Source: Methylophaga marina
GTDB taxonomy: Bacteria > Pseudomonadota > Gammaproteobacteria > Nitrosococcales > Methylophagaceae
Reading direction: 5' to 3'
DNA: 64,000 nucleotides
Assembly: GCF_030296755.1 (NCBI RefSeq)
Contig: NZ_AP027741.1
Coordinates: forward strand, 1,054,001-1,118,000
In this document: positions 1-9,312 of the stretch, one piece after another
Numbering within the stretch: position 1 is the first letter of the stretch
How the letters are laid out: each line of letters starts with the position of its first letter
Program-made: the position numbers and the translations under genes
The notes under the pieces: model-generated
What the model saw: the letters and a program-made list of their open reading frames with translations, nothing else
What the model was told of the DNA's origin: nothing
Database searches by the model: none

Positions 1-603
1 GGCATTATTGCCATCACTGTCACCACTCACAGACACACTGATCGCGTTTTCAGTCCCGGTTTCGTTTGATGTCAGAACCAATCTGGCACCACTATCATCT
101 GTAATGATTGATGCCGTTACGCCAGTGTTATCAGAAGCATTATTGATGGCGGTACGAATTCCTGCGAGAGAGCTATTACTGGAGTCTATCGCGACATCGA
201 AGCTCTCACTTCCCACACTGATACTCAGTGTGCCTTCGCCGACTATCGAGTTGTAATCAGTGAATGCAGATGACGCTAACTTATCTCGACTGGCAACTTG
301 GGTGACATCAATATTGTAGGAACCAGCAGATGCTGAACTGGTCGATGTCGCCGTGAATAAGTCTTCATCTTGTGAATTAGCTTGGAACACCTTAAAACTG
401 GATGCACTTGCCAACGACGCCATGGCCGTTTGAAAAGAATCGAGTTTACTCTTAAATGAACCATAAGCACTGATCTGTGCGTTGATAATACTCTGCTTGC
501 TCTCGAGTCTGTCGAGCGGTTGACGCTCAAGATCCATTAAGCCTGTAACAATGCTCTCCAGATCGAGTCCCGTTCCTACGCCTAATGATGAAATTGTCGC
601 CAT
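1..603 (-). CDS. fliD: Flagellar hook-associated protein 2 (filament cap), N-terminal part, cut by window edge
   Basis: The 201 codons visible begin MATISSLGVGTGLD, the typical FliD start, followed by the conserved LESIVTGLMDLERQPLDRL segment. FliD forms the pentameric cap at the filament tip and directs folding of exported flagellin. The gene runs off the left edge in frame, so the C-terminal two thirds are missing. The start ATG (601-603) has a GGCGGAG ribosome site a few bases upstream. It follows flaG on the same strand with about 52 bases between, and that gap holds its own sigma-54-like promoter. The order flagellin-flaG-fliD is standard in polar flagellates. Confidence 0.95.
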   Translation of the reverse strand, partial: MATISSLGVGTGLDLESIVTGLMDLERQPLDRLESKQSIINAQISAYGSFKSKLDSFQTAMASLASASSFKVFQANSQDEDLFTATSTSSASAGSYNIDVTQVASRDKLASSAFTDYNSIVGEGTLSISVGSESFDVAIDSSNSSLAGIRTAINNASDNTGVTASIITDDSGARLVLTSNETGTENAISVSVSGDSDGNNA

Positions 604-638
604 GTCAATTCTCCGCCTAAACTTAATTGCAAAATTGC

Positions 639-654
639 AGCAAGTTTTGAGCCA
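639..654 (-). promoter_or_regulatory. Sigma-54 (RpoN) promoter of fliD
   Basis: On the minus strand the bases read TGGCTC-N5-TTGCT, with GG and GC exactly 10 bases apart (the -24/-12 elements). The site lies directly behind the flaG stop codon and about 36 bases before the fliD start. Flagellar sigma-54 promoters before fliD are known in polar flagellates. The call rests on motif and position only. Confidence 0.6.
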
Positions 655-655
655 A

Positions 656-1054
656 TCAAGCCTTTGTTTCTAGCAATATACCGCGATACTTTTCAGCAGC
701 ATGTCTTGCTTCAAGTATCTCCTCAGAAGGGATCTGCCTGACCACTTCCTCAGTTTCTGAGTCAATTACTTTAATCACCGTATCACCACTCGTATCATCG
801 ACACTAAATTGCAGGTTACGGTTCATATTCTGCATATAATCGTTAAGTTGAGCCACCTTATCACGCAAATCGTCTGCACGTTGTTGCTGCTGGCTATTCT
901 GTTTCTCAGCTTCTTTCTGAAGAGCTTGAGATTGAACAGATAATTCAGTAACAGTCTCAGTCTGAACAGATTGCGTAACCGGTTTAGACTGACTAGTAAC
1001 ATTGTTTTGCACTGATTGAAGGGCAGATTGCACTAACAGATCATTATTAGCCAT
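656..1054 (-). CDS. flaG: FlaG family flagellar protein
   Basis: This 132-residue protein has a glutamine- and serine-rich N-terminal half and the FlaG signature at its C-terminus (residues about 85-130): LQFSVDDTSGDTVIKVID, then ETEEVVRQIPSEE. FlaG proteins influence filament length in several polar flagellates; the mechanism is unclear. It has a strong ribosome site (AGGAGGAAG) and lies between flagellin and fliD, the normal place for the family. Length is normal. Confidence 0.92.
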   Translation of the reverse strand: MANNDLLVQSALQSVQNNVTSQSKPVTQSVQTETVTELSVQSQALQKEAEKQNSQQQQRADDLRDKVAQLNDYMQNMNRNLQFSVDDTSGDTVIKVIDSETEEVVRQIPSEEILEARHAAEKYRGILLETKA

Positions 1055-1094
1055 TGTCTTCCTCCTAATCTAATTTTTTTGTAAACGGCATAAA

Positions 1095-1121
1095 GCCTGG
1101 AGAGTAGTTTACCCACCAGGC
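1095..1121 (-). terminator. Possible weak stem-loop between flagellin 1 and flaG
   Basis: On the minus strand GCCTGG and CCAGGC form a 6-bp stem with a 15-base loop, followed by TTTATG. It could attenuate transcription so that flagellin greatly exceeds FlaG and FliD. The loop is long and the T tract poor, so this is tentative. Confidence 0.3.
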
Positions 1122-1144
1122 CCATGCGTTTCATCCTTTTGTTA

Positions 1145-1936
1145 TTATCCCAACAGTGATAATGCAGACTGAGGAATAACGTTCGCTTGCGATACGATGG
1201 ATACACCAGCCTGTTGCAGAATTTGCGCTTTAGTTAAAGAAGCAGTTTCAGCAGCAAAGTCAGCATCCATGATACGGCTACGAGCTGCAGATGTATTCTC
1301 TGAAAAACTTTGTAGATTTGAGATTACAGCTTCAAAACGATTTTGAATAGAACCGAATGTAGCACGCAATGTGCTCACAGTGTTTATATCTGAATCTAAA
1401 TTACCAAGTGCAGTTGAGGCTGCAGTAGAGGTTGAAACGTCTGCTGTAGTATTGCTTAGAGCAGATGCAGATACAGATACAGTATCACCACTATCCTGAC
1501 CAACTTGAATTGAAATACTCAGTCCACTCAGTACTGCAGTACCATTAAATTTTGTACTAGATACTATACGAGTGTTTTCTGCTTCAAGCTGGGTCACCTC
1601 AGCAGACAGACCTGTTCGGTCGGTTACAGTACCGTTAGCAGACTGTACCGCGATTTCACGAATACGTTGTAAGTTATTACTGATTTCCGCTAAAGCACCC
1701 TCAGCCACCTGAGCCAAAGAGATACCATCTGCAGCGTTACGTGCTGCCTGGTTCGCACCACGAATATCAGCTGTCATTTGCTGAGCAGTATATAGACCAG
1801 CCGCATCATCTTTTGCACTATTGATACGTAAGCCCGAAGACAAACGCTGTAAAGATGTATTCAGTGTGCTTTGAGATTTGTTTAAGTTACGCTGTGCATT
1901 TAATGATGCAATGTTTGTGTTGACTACTAATGCCAT
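1145..1936 (-). CDS. fliC: Flagellin (paralogue 1)
   Basis: A 263-residue flagellin. The N-terminal D0/D1 domain ([22 protein letters not shown] onward) and the C-terminal D1/D0 domain ([19 protein letters not shown], ending ALSLLG) are both complete. The central variable region is short (about residues 140-200), so no large D2/D3 domains. I start at the ATG at 1936, which has GAGGGAG upstream and a normal flagellin N-terminus, rather than at an in-frame ATG 54 bases earlier. The central region is rich in Ser and Thr, compatible with O-glycosylation by the adjacent island. It has its own sigma-28-like promoter, separate from the second flagellin. Confidence 0.96.
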   Translation of the reverse strand: MALVVNTNIASLNAQRNLNKSQSTLNTSLQRLSSGLRINSAKDDAAGLYTAQQMTADIRGANQAARNAADGISLAQVAEGALAEISNNLQRIREIAVQSANGTVTDRTGLSAEVTQLEAENTRIVSSTKFNGTAVLSGLSISIQVGQDSGDTVSVSASALSNTTADVSTSTAASTALGNLDSDINTVSTLRATFGSIQNRFEAVISNLQSFSENTSAARSRIMDADFAAETASLTKAQILQQAGVSIVSQANVIPQSALSLLG

Positions 1937-2027
1937 GAGATTTACTCCCTCATAGGGTCGAGCTAGGCTCGCTTTATACATGGCGGACAAACTATGAATT
2001 GTCTAGTTTTTACCGCCTCCGAAAACA

Positions 2028-2055
2028 TTAGCGGCATGGGATTAGGATTTCTTTA
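2028..2055 (-). promoter_or_regulatory. Sigma-28 (FliA) promoter of flagellin 1
   Basis: Minus strand: TAAAG (2051-2055) and GCCGCTAA (2028-2035), close to TAAA-N15-GCCGATAA but with one extra spacer base. It lies between the terminator of flagellin 2 and the start of flagellin 1 and would give a leader of about 85 bases. Confidence 0.6.
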
Positions 2056-2065
2056 AGGCAATTTA

Positions 2066-2100
2066 CAAAAAAAAGGCCAGACTTTGCAAAAGTCTGACCC
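2066..2100 (-). terminator. Intrinsic terminator of flagellin 2
   Basis: Minus strand: stem GGTCAGACTT / AAGTCTGGCC with a short loop, followed by a run of nine T. It directly follows the flagellin 2 stop codon, so the two flagellins are separate transcription units. Confidence 0.85.
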
Positions 2101-2124
2101 AGTTCACATTTTACTTTTTTCAGC

Positions 2125-2919
2125 TTATCCCTGAAGCAGGGATAACGCGTTCTGTGGCAAGGTATTCGCCTGTGCAAGGATAGATGTTCCCGCTTGCTGC
2201 AGAATTTGAGCTCGCGTTAATTTCGCCGTTTCTTCAGCAAAATCCGCATCCATAATACGGCTACGGGCAGCACTCGTATTTTCAGCTAAACTTTGCAGAT
2301 TCGAAATAACCGCTTCAAACCGATTTTGTATCGACCCAAAGGTCGCACGTAATTGACTGAGATTATTAATATCAGTATCAAGTGTGCCAAGAGCAGTAGA
2401 TGCACCTGTAGAGGTTGACACATCAGCAGTTGTCGTCGTCGCAGCCGTAGCCGCTACAGTTACAGTATCAGCGGCGTCAGCCCCCACCTGAAATGTCAAA
2501 GAGACGCCACCCAAGACCTGAGTACCGTTAAACTGGGTACTTGCAATAATACGGGCATTTTCTGATTCAAGCTGCGTTACCTCGGCTTGCAGACCATTTC
2601 TATCTGTGACTGTGCCGTTAGCTGACTGTACCGCTATTTCACGAATACGTTGTAGGTTGTTAGTGATTTCAGCCAAGGCCCCTTCTGCGACCTGAGCAAA
2701 TGAGATGCCGTCAGCAGCATTTCTTGCCGCTTGATTAGCACCACGAATATCCGCAGTCATTTGTTCAGCTGTATATAAACCAGCAGCATCATCTTTAGCG
2801 CTATTGACACGAAGACCAGAAGATAAACGTTGTAATGCAGTGTTCAAATCACCTTGCGATTTTGTTAAGTTCCGCTGCGCATTAAGCGACGCAAGGTTAG
2901 TATTTACGATTAATGGCAT
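2125..2919 (-). CDS. fliC: Flagellin (paralogue 2)
   Basis: A 264-residue flagellin, closely similar to its neighbour from end to end. The N-terminus is [20 protein letters not shown] and the C-terminus [19 protein letters not shown], ending ALSLLQG. Differences concentrate in the central segment (about residues 145-190, Ala/Thr-rich), the surface-exposed part of a flagellin. The tandem pair looks like a gene duplication. The start ATG has a GGGAGAATT ribosome site. It is bounded downstream by a strong terminator and preceded by a weak sigma-28-like site, so it is probably expressed alone. Confidence 0.96.
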   Translation of the reverse strand: MPLIVNTNLASLNAQRNLTKSQGDLNTALQRLSSGLRVNSAKDDAAGLYTAEQMTADIRGANQAARNAADGISFAQVAEGALAEITNNLQRIREIAVQSANGTVTDRNGLQAEVTQLESENARIIASTQFNGTQVLGGVSLTFQVGADAADTVTVAATAATTTTADVSTSTGASTALGTLDTDINNLSQLRATFGSIQNRFEAVISNLQSLAENTSAARSRIMDADFAEETAKLTRAQILQQAGTSILAQANTLPQNALSLLQG

Positions 2920-3009
2920 TTGAATTCTCCCATTTCAAATATTATTTGCCTGTAGCCACAAAGGGTTACCAGACTCGATGGGAGTAAAGCAGTTTGCGTA
3001 CCAGTTTTT

Positions 3010-3036
3010 TAATCGGTCAACGCAAAAACCATTAAC
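3010..3036 (-). promoter_or_regulatory. Possible sigma-28 promoter of flagellin 2
   Basis: Minus strand ACCGATTA (3010-3017) resembles the sigma-28 -10 element GCCGATAA; the -35 region (GTTAA near 3032-3036) is weak. The -10 lies 91 bases before the flagellin 2 ATG, almost the same as the 92 bases for flagellin 1, which supports the assignment. It overlaps the 3' end of the upstream glycosyltransferase gene. Confidence 0.4.
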
Positions 3037-6000
3037 TATTTGTTTTTATTAAACTTAAACACTTTCAACCACTCATGCAAGTGATCTTCAAGGATAAATT
3101 TTTGACGTACCCAGTTTTGAAGCTGCCGGCCATGAGCGGCAATTTTCTCCGGTTCGGCTAAAGCGGCAAGAATAGTTTCTATCCACACAACCTCATCATT
3201 TGGCACTAATGTCACAGGCGCGCCATATTGCTGGTATGGATAGATATCACTGGCAATAACTGGCCAGCCCATCGCCCCATACTCAAGAAGTCGTAAATTA
3301 CTTTTTGCTTCGTTAAAAGGGTGTTCCTCTAGAGGTGCGAGAGCCAAATCTAAATCAAGATCGGCTAAAACCTGCGGATATTGATTAAACGACACAAATT
3401 GATGGAACTCTTTGACATAAGGTCTGAGTTCAAGCGGACACATCCCCATAAAAACCCAATCTATTCTATCTGCCAATGATTCAACAACAGGAGTCATTAA
3501 AGCTAAATCGCCGGCATGCTGATTCGCCCCAGCCCAACCCACTCGGGGTTTTGGGTGAGCGTTTTTCTGTGGTAAGGATAGATTTAACCAGCGTTGTGAC
3601 TCCAACCTATTAGGAATAACCGTCACATTGTCAGTATATTGACGACATAGATCCGCTAATGGCTCGGTAGAGACGATTGTATGGTCACATAAGGCGAGTG
3701 TTTTTCTGAGCCTTGAACGCATATCCCGGAAAACCAGTTTTTTTCTATCACTCATTTTTGGCAAGTTGGTGACCAAGTCGTCCAAGGAAAGGACAATGCT
3801 GATTTGGGTGTGCGCTTTGACCTCTTTAAGAAAATTATAGGTGACATCAGTCAACATTTGTTGCAGGTAGATCACATCGGGCTTCAATCGCATCAATTCA
3901 AATAAGGTCGGCAATAATGGTTGCTCTTTGAACTCATGAAACGGCATCCATGTGAGTTCTACATCACCTCGTTCTGCCAAAGCCTGCATTGGTGCAATCA
4001 TGCGATACTGGCCAGTGCCAGAACCATTAAGAGGAAAAACAACAACCCGTGTTTTTAAATTAAACCGAGGGTCCCACTGTCGTTGGATATCTACTTCTGG
4101 TGCAAAAAATCGTGAGCGCAGACTCAGGTTGTCATTATAGAAAGGATCGTGTTTGAACAAATCAGACCACTTTTCGACGATGAACTCTTCTCTGTGAGAA
4201 TTGTAATCGGCCACACCATTTGATTGCTCTGCCAGCTTTTTGTCCTGAAACAAGGTGGCATAGGGTGACCAGATAACCTTTTTACCTTGCTGCTGGATAG
4301 TGAGACATAAATCCATAACGGTATAACACGTATCTGAAAATATACTTTCACTCAGCCCTCCAGCCTGGATGAACGTCTGTTTTTCAATACCGAAACATGC
4401 TGATGACACGGAGGAATACTGCTGAATGCAATGCGCTCGTTCCATATAGCCCGGTTCAGTAATATCGAGCCCTTGGAATAGACCACTGACATCATCCGTG
4501 ATACCGAAAACGCCTCCAGCATGAATAATCTTGTTGTTATCATCGAGGATACGGGCACCCACAATCCCCACGTCCTCTCTGGCCAACAATGGCATCATCT
4601 CATTTAACCAATTGCCGTTCACAGCCATAGCAAAGCAAGACATAACAACAATATAATCACCACTAGCGATGTTCACACCATGGTTAATAGCTGCCGAGTA
4701 GTTTTTCTGTTCAAAACGTGTTGAAACGAAACGTTCCCCCCACATTTCTGACATCTCAGCATACACATCTTCGAGATCTTCGACATCACTCATGACATCT
4801 ACAACGACCACTTCGTAGTTAATATAGGTCGTGTTGAGCTCTAACTCTTCCAAACATCGGGCAAGGTAGGAAACATAGTTATGATGAGCAACGATAATAG
4901 AGACTTTGGGCTGATTTTTCGTGCTATAGACTGTCTGGAATCGCGGCTTGTTTTTGGGGTTCGATATTGTGGCTGAAATACCGCTCCTGTTTAGATGTGC
5001 ATGGCGGGTCAACCATTCATTTTCTGCCAATAGCTCTTTATTAATCTCTAATGGAATAGATGTGAGCAATACATCAGGGATATGAGAAAACGCTGATTGC
5101 TGATATTGCTCATACACCTTAAATGCCATATCGGTGGTGTGCACATAAGCTAAGTTTGAATATCCACCGACCTGTTCAAAGGCTTCTCTACTGACAATGA
5201 ATGAACGCCCTAAGTATGAATAGGCCCTCAGATAATCCAGACTAAACTCAGGTTTGAACCAGATATCAGCTTTAGACTCATCGACTAATTCATCACTATA
5301 GATAAACTGCGCTTTTGTCTCTAAGTTAATCGTATCAGCAAAGCTCAATAAAGCATGTGGCGCTAACTTATCACCAGGAATTAATTGCATAATCCAATCA
5401 AGCTGAGCAGCAACCACAACCTGTTCGATGTCTTCATTCAGATTTTTCCCTGAGATCTGGACCCATTCAATATTCTCAGGCACAGAGGAAAACGCATCTG
5501 GGGCCGGGATATTACTTAGGATAGTCAAACCCCAAGCTTGATAGAGCTGTTGCTCAAGTGACTCAATCGTATTGGAAAGAGCCTCTAGTTCTGATGCATT
5601 GACGATGATAAGTAAATGAAAACCTGGCGTCATTGTCCAAGTACTTGACATTCGTTCAGCAAGTGACATAACAGAGGTTTCTGACAACTCATGTTGATAT
5701 AACCATCGTTTATTTTTGGAAAGACGTTCCCTTTCTGCAATCAATACATCACTTTGTTCGGAGACAACACCATTTATGTAAGCTAGTGTTTTATCAACCC
5801 ATGCATTCGATAATCTCTTTCTTTTTGAAAAGAACTCTTGCGTTTGAATCACAAACCATTCGATCTGGGTGGTGCAATCGTTTATTAGTTTTTCGTAGTT
5901 TACACCGACCTGTGCGACCGTATTTCTCGCCATTGCTATGGCATCTGGATCAGTTCCAAATGCAATACCAGGGCCATTCAAATCACCATCGATTTTATCC

Positions 6001-6692
6001 AGATATGGTGTGGGTATCATCGCGACAGGACAACCGCACAAAAGCGCCTCAGCGACTATTGAAGAAGGTTCATAACAGAGTAACAATTCACTTTTTCTAA
6101 GAATGCTGGCAAGCTCAGCCTGAGACAAAGAAACATCCTGGCACAAGCTTCTGGCACCCGTAATATGCTCAGTTAAAGCTCTCCCACTGGCTAAATATTT
6201 GTTTGCGTAATAACAAATCCCCTCTCTACTCTGATCATCGGGGTTATCGCGATTATTGAATAAAGTATTATCAACAACAGGAACTCTGAGGATATTCGCT
6301 TCAATATTGACTGGAATAAAATCAGCTGAGAATGCAAATATCATTTCATCTTCAGAAAAAGTTTTATCACCGCCAACCACACCAGGTGCATTCAACAACC
6401 ATCGAACAACATTTTCCGCTTCAAGGGGATTACCGGAAATGACCTCTGGATAAATGACGATAGGTGAGAGGCCTAAACGTTCATGACGAACAACATCAAG
6501 CTTCGTTAACTGCGGAGTCCTCAAACTGGTATCGACCTTTTTCGTTCCCACGACATATGCCTCAGCACCAAGCTGGTTTAGTGCATGGCATAGATAGTGT
6601 AAAGCTCTAACACCAGCGAATTTATTAACAAATTCTGAGGTGTAGATATAGAAAGGTTGCTGTTCCGTTGTAAAAAAATTCAATCGCGCCAT
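3036..6692 (-). CDS. Large multi-domain glycosyltransferase, probably acting on flagellin or a surface glycan
   Basis: A 1218-residue protein with several glycosyltransferase-like parts. Residues 1-320 look like a GT-B-type Rossmann region (ASILRKSELLLCYEPSSIVAEALLCGCPVA near 200-230). Residues about 360-560 resemble a degenerate GT2 domain. Residues about 590-810 are a clearer GT2 domain (PKVSIIVAHHNY; GDYIVVMSCFAMAVNGNW; IVGARILDDNNKIIHAGG). Residues about 880-1210 form a GT4-like domain (GSGTGQYRMIAPMQAL; GWAGANQHAG; LLEYGAMGWPVIAS). No signal peptide or membrane segment is visible. It is directly upstream of the flagellins, so flagellin O-glycosylation is a reasonable inference; O-antigen assembly is the alternative. 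The acceptor and the sugar are not visible in the sequence. Confidence 0.85.
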   Translation of the reverse strand: MARLNFFTTEQQPFYIYTSEFVNKFAGVRALHYLCHALNQLGAEAYVVGTKKVDTSLRTPQLTKLDVVRHERLGLSPIVIYPEVISGNPLEAENVVRWLLNAPGVVGGDKTFSEDEMIFAFSADFIPVNIEANILRVPVVDNTLFNNRDNPDDQSREGICYYANKYLASGRALTEHITGARSLCQDVSLSQAELASILRKSELLLCYEPSSIVAEALLCGCPVAMIPTPYLDKIDGDLNGPGIAFGTDPDAIAMARNTVAQVGVNYEKLINDCTTQIEWFVIQTQEFFSKRKRLSNAWVDKTLAYINGVVSEQSDVLIAERERLSKNKRWLYQHELSETSVMSLAERMSSTWTMTPGFHLLIIVNASELEALSNTIESLEQQLYQAWGLTILSNIPAPDAFSSVPENIEWVQISGKNLNEDIEQVVVAAQLDWIMQLIPGDKLAPHALLSFADTINLETKAQFIYSDELVDESKADIWFKPEFSLDYLRAYSYLGRSFIVSREAFEQVGGYSNLAYVHTTDMAFKVYEQYQQSAFSHIPDVLLTSIPLEINKELLAENEWLTRHAHLNRSGISATISNPKNKPRFQTVYSTKNQPKVSIIVAHHNYVSYLARCLEELELNTTYINYEVVVVDVMSDVEDLEDVYAEMSEMWGERFVSTRFEQKNYSAAINHGVNIASGDYIVVMSCFAMAVNGNWLNEMMPLLAREDVGIVGARILDDNNKIIHAGGVFGITDDVSGLFQGLDITEPGYMERAHCIQQYSSVSSACFGIEKQTFIQAGGLSESIFSDTCYTVMDLCLTIQQQGKKVIWSPYATLFQDKKLAEQSNGVADYNSHREEFIVEKWSDLFKHDPFYNDNLSLRSRFFAPEVDIQRQWDPRFNLKTRVVVFPLNGSGTGQYRMIAPMQALAERGDVELTWMPFHEFKEQPLLPTLFELMRLKPDVIYLQQMLTDVTYNFLKEVKAHTQISIVLSLDDLVTNLPKMSDRKKLVFRDMRSRLRKTLALCDHTIVSTEPLADLCRQYTDNVTVIPNRLESQRWLNLSLPQKNAHPKPRVGWAGANQHAGDLALMTPVVESLADRIDWVFMGMCPLELRPYVKEFHQFVSFNQYPQVLADLDLDLALAPLEEHPFNEAKSNLRLLEYGAMGWPVIASDIYPYQQYGAPVTLVPNDEVVWIETILAALAEPEKIAAHGRQLQNWVRQKFILEDHLHEWLKVFKFNKNK

Positions 6693-6726
6693 TAATTCCT
6701 CTTTACTAAGCCATCGACTTAACTTC

Positions 6727-6755
6727 CGTATGTTGCCACTACACTAATTTGTCAA
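6727..6755 (-). promoter_or_regulatory. Possible sigma-70 promoter of the large glycosyltransferase
   Basis: Minus strand TTGACA (6750-6755) is a perfect -35 element. With a 17-base spacer the -10 position reads CATACG (three of six matches). It lies in the 115-base divergent gap between the two glycosyltransferase genes. GAGG precedes the ATG at 6692. Confidence 0.4.
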
Positions 6756-6807
6756 ACTCAGGCTATCGCCATATTCTTGTTGTCACTTTAATAAATGCAG
6801 ACAAATA

Positions 6808-8223
6808 ATGACACCCATACTTTCAATTTGCATACCAACACTAAATCGAGCCCATTTACTCAAGTCAATGCTGTTCCAACTAGCCAGAGTCGTCGAGGGC
6901 TATCTAGACCGAGTTGAAATTGTTATTGCCGATAACGCTTCAATAGATGAGACAAAGAAGGTAGTTGAATCTTGCCCGCTTCCGATTCAATATGGATGCC
7001 AAAAAGAAACGGTTGGGTTCACTAAGAATGTATTATTTGCGACCACAGAACTAGCGAGAGGTGAGTTTATATGGATCGTTGGTGATGATGACCTTATTGT
7101 TCCCAACGCTCTCAAGCATATTTTTGATTCTCTCGCGAGAGCCCCCGACGTCAGCTACCACTACCTCAACTTTGGTTGGATCAATATCGCCAAGAGAGAT
7201 GAGATTATTTACGGGCAATCTGGCTACCCCAATGAAACGCAACTCAATAAACTTCAATTTAATGAAACATCTTGGCAACTACTCGACAAAATCGAATTAT
7301 TGACTCAGCTTCCCTCTGACAACATCTCAGCCTCTTTTAGCGGCATTTTTTGTTTTATTTGTCGCCGACAATTATTTATTAGAGAACAGATAACATTAAA
7401 TCCTACTGATAGCCTTGATGGCTCATCCACCAATATGAGTGATTGTTTTCCTCATGCAATGCTTACTCTCGCTCCTCTGGCGGGTGAGCCGATTGCTTAT
7501 GTGGCTGAACCCTGTTTACTACAGGGCATCAACGGATGGGAGTGGGGAGGTTACGCTTATAAAAATATGATTTTGGGCACGTATCAGCTGTTTAGATGGC
7601 TGCAATCAACTGTGTTCGATCAGAATGCCCTAGAAATACTATGGAAGAGCTACTACTCCATGGCAGGCAGACTGTTTGCCCGGATGCAACATGAACCAGA
7701 TCAACATAAAGGGGCTGAGCTGATACTAAAAGAAGCGATCCCTTACTCCACATCGCACCCTCAATTTTGGGATAGCTTGATTACCGAAATGAAAATGTTA
7801 ATAAATATAGACAATGATGTTGAGGCGTTAGCAAGTTGGCTGAGGCAGGAGCTAACTCATCACCCACAAGCAAAGCTAGGGTTATGGGGTGTAGCCGGTA
7901 GAGGAACAAAACTATTCAGAAAACATCCCAATTTTCTGAGAAATCTCATTTGGATAACTGATAAAAATGAGCTGGAACATGGTTTGCCTTTTCTGCAATC
8001 TGGACAGTCCATATCACAGCCAGAATCACAGAGTGGAATGGATATTGATATATTACTTATCGGAACACGCTCAGAGTTTGTAATTGATGTAGAAAATCAC
8101 GTTTGCTCAATCAGCCCATCGCTCACCACGATTAGCGTGAACGGAATAAAAAGACACAAACACAATAATACAGCCATTCATAAAGCTTCTGAAACAGAAT
8201 ACAACGAGACCCAAAAGAATTAG
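6808..8223 (+). CDS. GT2 family glycosyltransferase with C-terminal Rossmann-like domain
   Basis: A 471-residue protein. Residues 1-230 form a GT2 (GT-A fold) domain: PILSICIPTLNRAHLL at the start, VIADNASIDETKKVV, and the metal-binding DxD-type segment WIVGDDDLIVPNA. The last 120 residues (about 345-450) look like a separate nucleotide-binding fold: LGLWGVAGRGTKLF followed by alternating strands and helices. A similar appendage is found in the methyltransferases of this island. It is the only island gene on the plus strand, divergent from the 1218-residue transferase and convergent with the SDR gene. The donor sugar is unknown. The ribosome site is weak. Confidence 0.85.
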   Translation: MTPILSICIPTLNRAHLLKSMLFQLARVVEGYLDRVEIVIADNASIDETKKVVESCPLPIQYGCQKETVGFTKNVLFATTELARGEFIWIVGDDDLIVPNALKHIFDSLARAPDVSYHYLNFGWINIAKRDEIIYGQSGYPNETQLNKLQFNETSWQLLDKIELLTQLPSDNISASFSGIFCFICRRQLFIREQITLNPTDSLDGSSTNMSDCFPHAMLTLAPLAGEPIAYVAEPCLLQGINGWEWGGYAYKNMILGTYQLFRWLQSTVFDQNALEILWKSYYSMAGRLFARMQHEPDQHKGAELILKEAIPYSTSHPQFWDSLITEMKMLINIDNDVEALASWLRQELTHHPQAKLGLWGVAGRGTKLFRKHPNFLRNLIWITDKNELEHGLPFLQSGQSISQPESQSGMDIDILLIGTRSEFVIDVENHVCSISPSLTTISVNGIKRHKHNNTAIHKASETEYNETQKN

Positions 8224-8262
8224 AAAACCTTTACGTGAATTTTATGACGGGATTATTGAGCA

Positions 8263-9312
8263 TTATTCCTGAAACGAGCATAAGTCATCATTAAACATAT
8301 TTTCCATCTCCATGGTTTTTCTAATTGCGGCACGAAGGTCTGTCCACACATCTAACCCTAGTTCATCTTTTGCAGTCGTAATATCTGGAACATAAACTTG
8401 GCGACTACTGCTTTGGTTAGCGCCCCCTTTCCCCACAAATATAGATTTATTTGGAGCAATAATTTGACGAATATGTTCAGCATGATCAATTAAGGATTTT
8501 ACATCATCAGAACCGACATCGTAGGCTGCTTTATCTCTCCCATTGATAAGTATTTGTAATAGCCATAGCGCCATATCAGCCGCATAAAGGTAACTTCTCA
8601 CAGGAGAACCATTGCCATGAATAGTGATACATTCATCATTTAAAGCACTTCTGATGAACTGTGCAACAGCAAGATGCTTTGGCAAAAGATAACCAATAAA
8701 AGCAAAACATCTGGCCAGTTTTAATTGACACATACTTCCTTCAGTTTCGCTAAGAGCGACCTGCTCCATGAGTTGCTTAGCGATACTGTAATAATTCGCT
8801 GAGTTTAATTTGCCTGGTTTTTGCGGAACATAATCAGACTCATATACTGCACCTGAACTGACTATCAAAATAGAATTTGCAGAAGCCATTTTCGCCTGTT
8901 CAATAACTCGCTTTATGCCTCTTGTGGCAATATCAATCAAGTCACTACCATTTTTTAATTTATCTGGCCGAGTATCCATGGCTGCGTGAATAACATAGTC
9001 ATAGACCTCGTTCTTGAATGGGAAATCTCTGATCTCTCCCTTAATTAGATGAAGCCACTTTTTACTTAAAAAGAAAGGGTGTCGCTGATAAAACTCATCA
9101 GGATGCCTAGATATACCCGTTACCTGTATATTAAACCCTTTGATATTTAGGCAATGAATCGTCATTAATATCCAATAGCCCATAAATCCGGTACAACCAG
9201 TGACGAAAAGGTGCTTATCGGATAACAAGGAGAAGTCAACAAACTCTAGGAGATGATTAATATCAGCCTGAGCTAACTCATCAACATTTAACTCAGAGAA
9301 ATTTTCAGCCAT
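8263..9312 (-). CDS. NAD(P)-dependent epimerase/reductase of the extended SDR family
   Basis: A 349-residue sugar-nucleotide SDR. The dinucleotide-binding motif is at about residues 35-45 (LFVTGCTGFMGYW, GxxGxxG). The active-site YxxxK is YYSIAKQ (about residue 183), with the preceding serine in VSSGAVYES. It is the last gene of the overlapping operon that begins at rfbF, and its start overlaps the HAD gene by 8 bases. A plausible role, by inference, is reduction or epimerisation of the keto or acetyl group made by the upstream YerE-like enzyme, as YerF does in yersiniose synthesis. The sequence does not establish substrate or stereochemistry. Confidence 0.82.
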   Translation of the reverse strand: MAENFSELNVDELAQADINHLLEFVDFSLLSDKHLFVTGCTGFMGYWILMTIHCLNIKGFNIQVTGISRHPDEFYQRHPFFLSKKWLHLIKGEIRDFPFKNEVYDYVIHAAMDTRPDKLKNGSDLIDIATRGIKRVIEQAKMASANSILIVSSGAVYESDYVPQKPGKLNSANYYSIAKQLMEQVALSETEGSMCQLKLARCFAFIGYLLPKHLAVAQFIRSALNDECITIHGNGSPVRSYLYAADMALWLLQILINGRDKAAYDVGSDDVKSLIDHAEHIRQIIAPNKSIFVGKGGANQSSSRQVYVPDITTAKDELGLDVWTDLRAAIRKTMEMENMFNDDLCSFQE

